Of a stretch of 8,428 nucleotides of DNA, positions 7,068-8,428 are shown one piece after another (the stretch's first letter is position 1; each line of letters begins with the position of its first letter). The notes beneath the pieces are model-generated. The model saw only the letters and a program-made list of their open reading frames with translations, was not told the DNA's origin and made no database searches. The stretch is from an uncultured Collinsella sp. Lineage in GTDB: Bacteria > Actinomycetota > Coriobacteriia > Coriobacteriales > Coriobacteriaceae. Location of the stretch: assembly GCA_900552735.1 (NCBI GenBank), contig USBA01000080.1, positions 1-8,428 on the forward strand, in the 5' to 3' direction. The position numbers and the translations under genes are program-made.

Positions 7068-7084
7068 CCCCAAAAGCCCCAAAA
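7068..7084 (+). repeat. Two tandem copies of CCCCAAAA
   Basis: The plus strand reads CCCCAAAA-G-CCCCAAAA, a 9-bp-period direct repeat in the intergenic region, about 85 bp upstream of the rimP -35 element and about 160 bp upstream of the lipoprotein start. It may be a protein-binding site or chance. Confidence 0.5.
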
Positions 7085-7246
7085 CGGGCCATGCGTCCCA
7101 GCGCGCCGACCGAATCGGGCCCTATGGGCATTCCATCCCTGGGCACACATCGGCCAGACTAGAGCTAAGAGGCATTCTGTAGCGAGAAAGCCTGCCGCAC
7201 GCATCGACCGCACAACCTTCCAGATCCTCTACGGCAAGGAGGCACC

Positions 7247-7819
7247 ATGAAACGCCTAGGCACCCTCTGCGCGACCGCGCTCGTCGTCGCTGTCTGCTCG
7301 TTCGCTCTGGCGGGCTGCAACAACATCGATGGTAAAACCGGACAATGCGAGCCGGACCTCGGCAGCACCAAAGCCATCGAGAAAACGACGCCTTCGGAGC
7401 GTTTCGACAAAATAGACGAAGATATAGTCGATCCCCAGGGTTTAGGTCCCGACCCTCAAGAACTGTTCCCCATCGACCTTGAGGCAGACGAGAACGTCCA
7501 TGTTACCTGCGTGGGCAAGGACACGGATGGCTACGGTGACGCCGTGTTGGTCTTTGCGGTGACAAACAACACCGATGTCGACATGATGTTTGGCGATGTC
7601 GATGCTTATGCCTACGTCAACGGTGTCGTCCGCGACGTGCGCATGCGCCAGCCCGTCGCCGCAGGCGAAGAAACGACCGCGATGCTCACCTTTGTAGGCA
7701 CCTTCGACGATCCGGACATTAACGTGAACAACGACCTCAACGACATCTACCTCAACATCTGGATGTTTGAGGAACAAAGCGGCAACGTCTACTTTAGGGA
7801 CCTGGTGCACATTCCGTAG
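7247..7819 (+). CDS. Small secreted lipoprotein of unknown function
   Basis: A 190-residue protein with a clear lipoprotein signal: positively charged start MKR, a hydrophobic segment (about 7-22) and the lipobox LAGC with C24 as the lipidated cysteine, so it should be anchored on the outer face of the membrane. The region 25-80 is polar and acidic, probably a linker. From about 82 on a compact beta-rich domain is likely, with a line running from VHVTCVGKD to VLVFAVTNNTD (100-110). That pattern resembles Ig-like domains of small Gram-positive lipoproteins (DUF4352/DUF5067 style); the match is tentative. C34 and C88 could form a disulfide. An AAGGAGG ribosome site lies just before the ATG. It is a single-gene unit, divergent from rimP and convergent with leuS, and appears to be lineage-specific cargo between two housekeeping loci. 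Confidence 0.88.
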   Translation: MKRLGTLCATALVVAVCSFALAGCNNIDGKTGQCEPDLGSTKAIEKTTPSERFDKIDEDIVDPQGLGPDPQELFPIDLEADENVHVTCVGKDTDGYGDAVLVFAVTNNTDVDMMFGDVDAYAYVNGVVRDVRMRQPVAAGEETTAMLTFVGTFDDPDINVNNDLNDIYLNIWMFEEQSGNVYFRDLVHIP

Positions 7820-7862
7820 AGGATGACACTCGGCACAAGCCAAGCATGGCATATAACGCAAA

Positions 7863-7894
7863 ACGAGGGGCGACCCAGCCGGATCGCCCCTCGT
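7863..7894. terminator. Bidirectional intrinsic terminator between lipoprotein gene and leuS
   Basis: ACGAGGGGCGA (7863-7873) pairs perfectly with TCGCCCCTCGT (7884-7894) across a 10-nt loop. The plus strand continues TCTTTTG (end of the lipoprotein transcript), and the minus strand continues TTTTGCG after the stem (end of leuS). It lies in the 104-nt gap between two convergent genes, where a shared terminator is expected. Confidence 0.88.
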
Positions 7895-7923
7895 CTTTTG
7901 TGCGTCAACTATGTGCGCGAGGT

Positions 7924-8428
7924 TTACTTAACCACCAGGTTGACCAGCTTGCCGGGCACGCAGATGGCCTTGACGACCGTCTTGCCCTCGGTCCACTTGG
8001 CGACAGCAGCCTCGGCGGCAGCCTGCATTTCCTCGTTGGAGGCATCGCGGGACACGTCGATGCGGCCACGGACCTTGCCGAGTACCTGGACGACGATCTG
8101 CACCGTGTCCTCGATGGACTCGGCCAGGTCGAACTCGGGCCAGGCGGCGGTGTAGGCGTTGCCCTCGCAGCCAAGTGCCTCGTGCCACAGCTCGTCGGCC
8201 CAGAACGGGCAAATGGGCGCCAGGACGCTCACGATGTCCTTGGCCACGCCGTAGCACAGGGCCTTGTCGCGGTCAGCACCCTCGGTGGCGTTGAGGTAGG
8301 CGCTCGCCGCGTTGACGAGCTCCATGACGGCCGAGATCGCGGTGTTGAACTGGCCGCGATCGAAGTCCTCGGTGCACTTGGCGATGGTGCGGTGACGCTC
8401 GCGATAGAGCTTCATCGCGGTCTCGTCG
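7924..8428 (-). CDS. leuS: Leucyl-tRNA synthetase, C-terminal part (5' end beyond window)
   Basis: The last 167 residues of a class I synthetase that charges tRNA-Leu. The frame is open to the right edge, so the catalytic HIGH and KMSKS regions lie outside. The visible part is the end of the anticodon-binding helical domain, with the conserved APICPFWADELWHEALG block and WPEFD. The small C-terminal domain follows, with VQVLGKVRGRIDV and the typical ending VPGKLVNLVVK. The stop is TAA at 7924. The methionine at 8415 is internal: the codons before it (reading DETA) continue the conserved frame. Its transcript probably ends at the shared hairpin 30 nt downstream. Confidence 0.96.
   Translation of the reverse strand, partial: DETAMKLYRERHRTIAKCTEDFDRGQFNTAISAVMELVNAASAYLNATEGADRDKALCYGVAKDIVSVLAPICPFWADELWHEALGCEGNAYTAAWPEFDLAESIEDTVQIVVQVLGKVRGRIDVSRDASNEEMQAAAEAAVAKWTEGKTVVKAICVPGKLVNLVVK

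Larger units (their letters stand above)
6931..7246. other. Divergent intergenic region, rimP operon / lipoprotein gene
   Basis: About 316 nt without a convincing gene. It holds the minus-strand promoter for rimP (6956-6984), a tandem CCCCAAAA repeat (7068-7084) and two CCACA copies 11 bp apart (7014-7018, 7025-7029). No tRNA-like T-loop, and so no metY-type tRNA as found in the E. coli rimP operon, was seen. I could not identify a convincing -10/-35 pair for the rightward lipoprotein gene. Frames crossing this region are open by chance but give no recognisable protein. Confidence 0.6.

Noticed and set aside
6878..7213. N-terminal extension of RimP by about 112 codons to an ATG at 7213
   Set aside because: The extension crosses the promoter and the terminator hairpin, shows no homology, is Trp/Arg-rich, and the proper ribosome site lies at 6884-6889. 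The open frame is chance.

Overview
The window is GC-rich bacterial chromosome. Gene order, protein sequences and base composition suggest an actinobacterium of the class Coriobacteriia, possibly Collinsella-like. That placement is an inference from protein character; no rRNA is present to confirm it. Nearly everything is core translation, transcription and RNA-maturation machinery, and no mobile element, CRISPR array, tRNA or rRNA gene was seen.

Positions 1 to about 6990 hold one leftward (minus-strand) operon in the classic bacterial order rimP - nusA - infB - rbfA - nrnA-like DHH phosphoesterase - truB, with truB cut by the left edge. Spacing is tight: rimP/nusA are separated by 1 nt, infB/rbfA by 11 nt, rbfA/nrnA overlap by 8 nt and nrnA/truB are separated by 15 nt. 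The only sizeable internal gap is 91 nt between nusA and infB, where many bacteria carry ylxR; that gene is absent here. A good sigma70-type promoter (6956-6984) lies upstream of rimP, and a strong intrinsic-terminator hairpin sits between it and the rimP ribosome binding site, which suggests attenuation of the whole operon. Products act together: RimP and RbfA mature the 30S subunit, IF-2 starts translation, NusA controls RNA polymerase pausing and termination, TruB modifies tRNA U55, and the DHH enzyme degrades short RNA and/or pAp.

Positions 6931-7246 are intergenic between divergent transcription units. A single rightward gene (7247-7819) encodes a small secreted lipoprotein of unknown function. 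It converges on the 3' end of leuS (leftward, cut by the right edge), and a bidirectional hairpin terminator at 7863-7894 separates them.

The most notable observations are a C-terminal Cys3His zinc-knuckle-like extension on NusA next to the missing ylxR, the terminator-like attenuator in the rimP-nusA leader, and the loss of two normally conserved cysteines in the fMet-tRNA-binding domain of IF-2. I did not find evidence of a wholly new multi-gene system.
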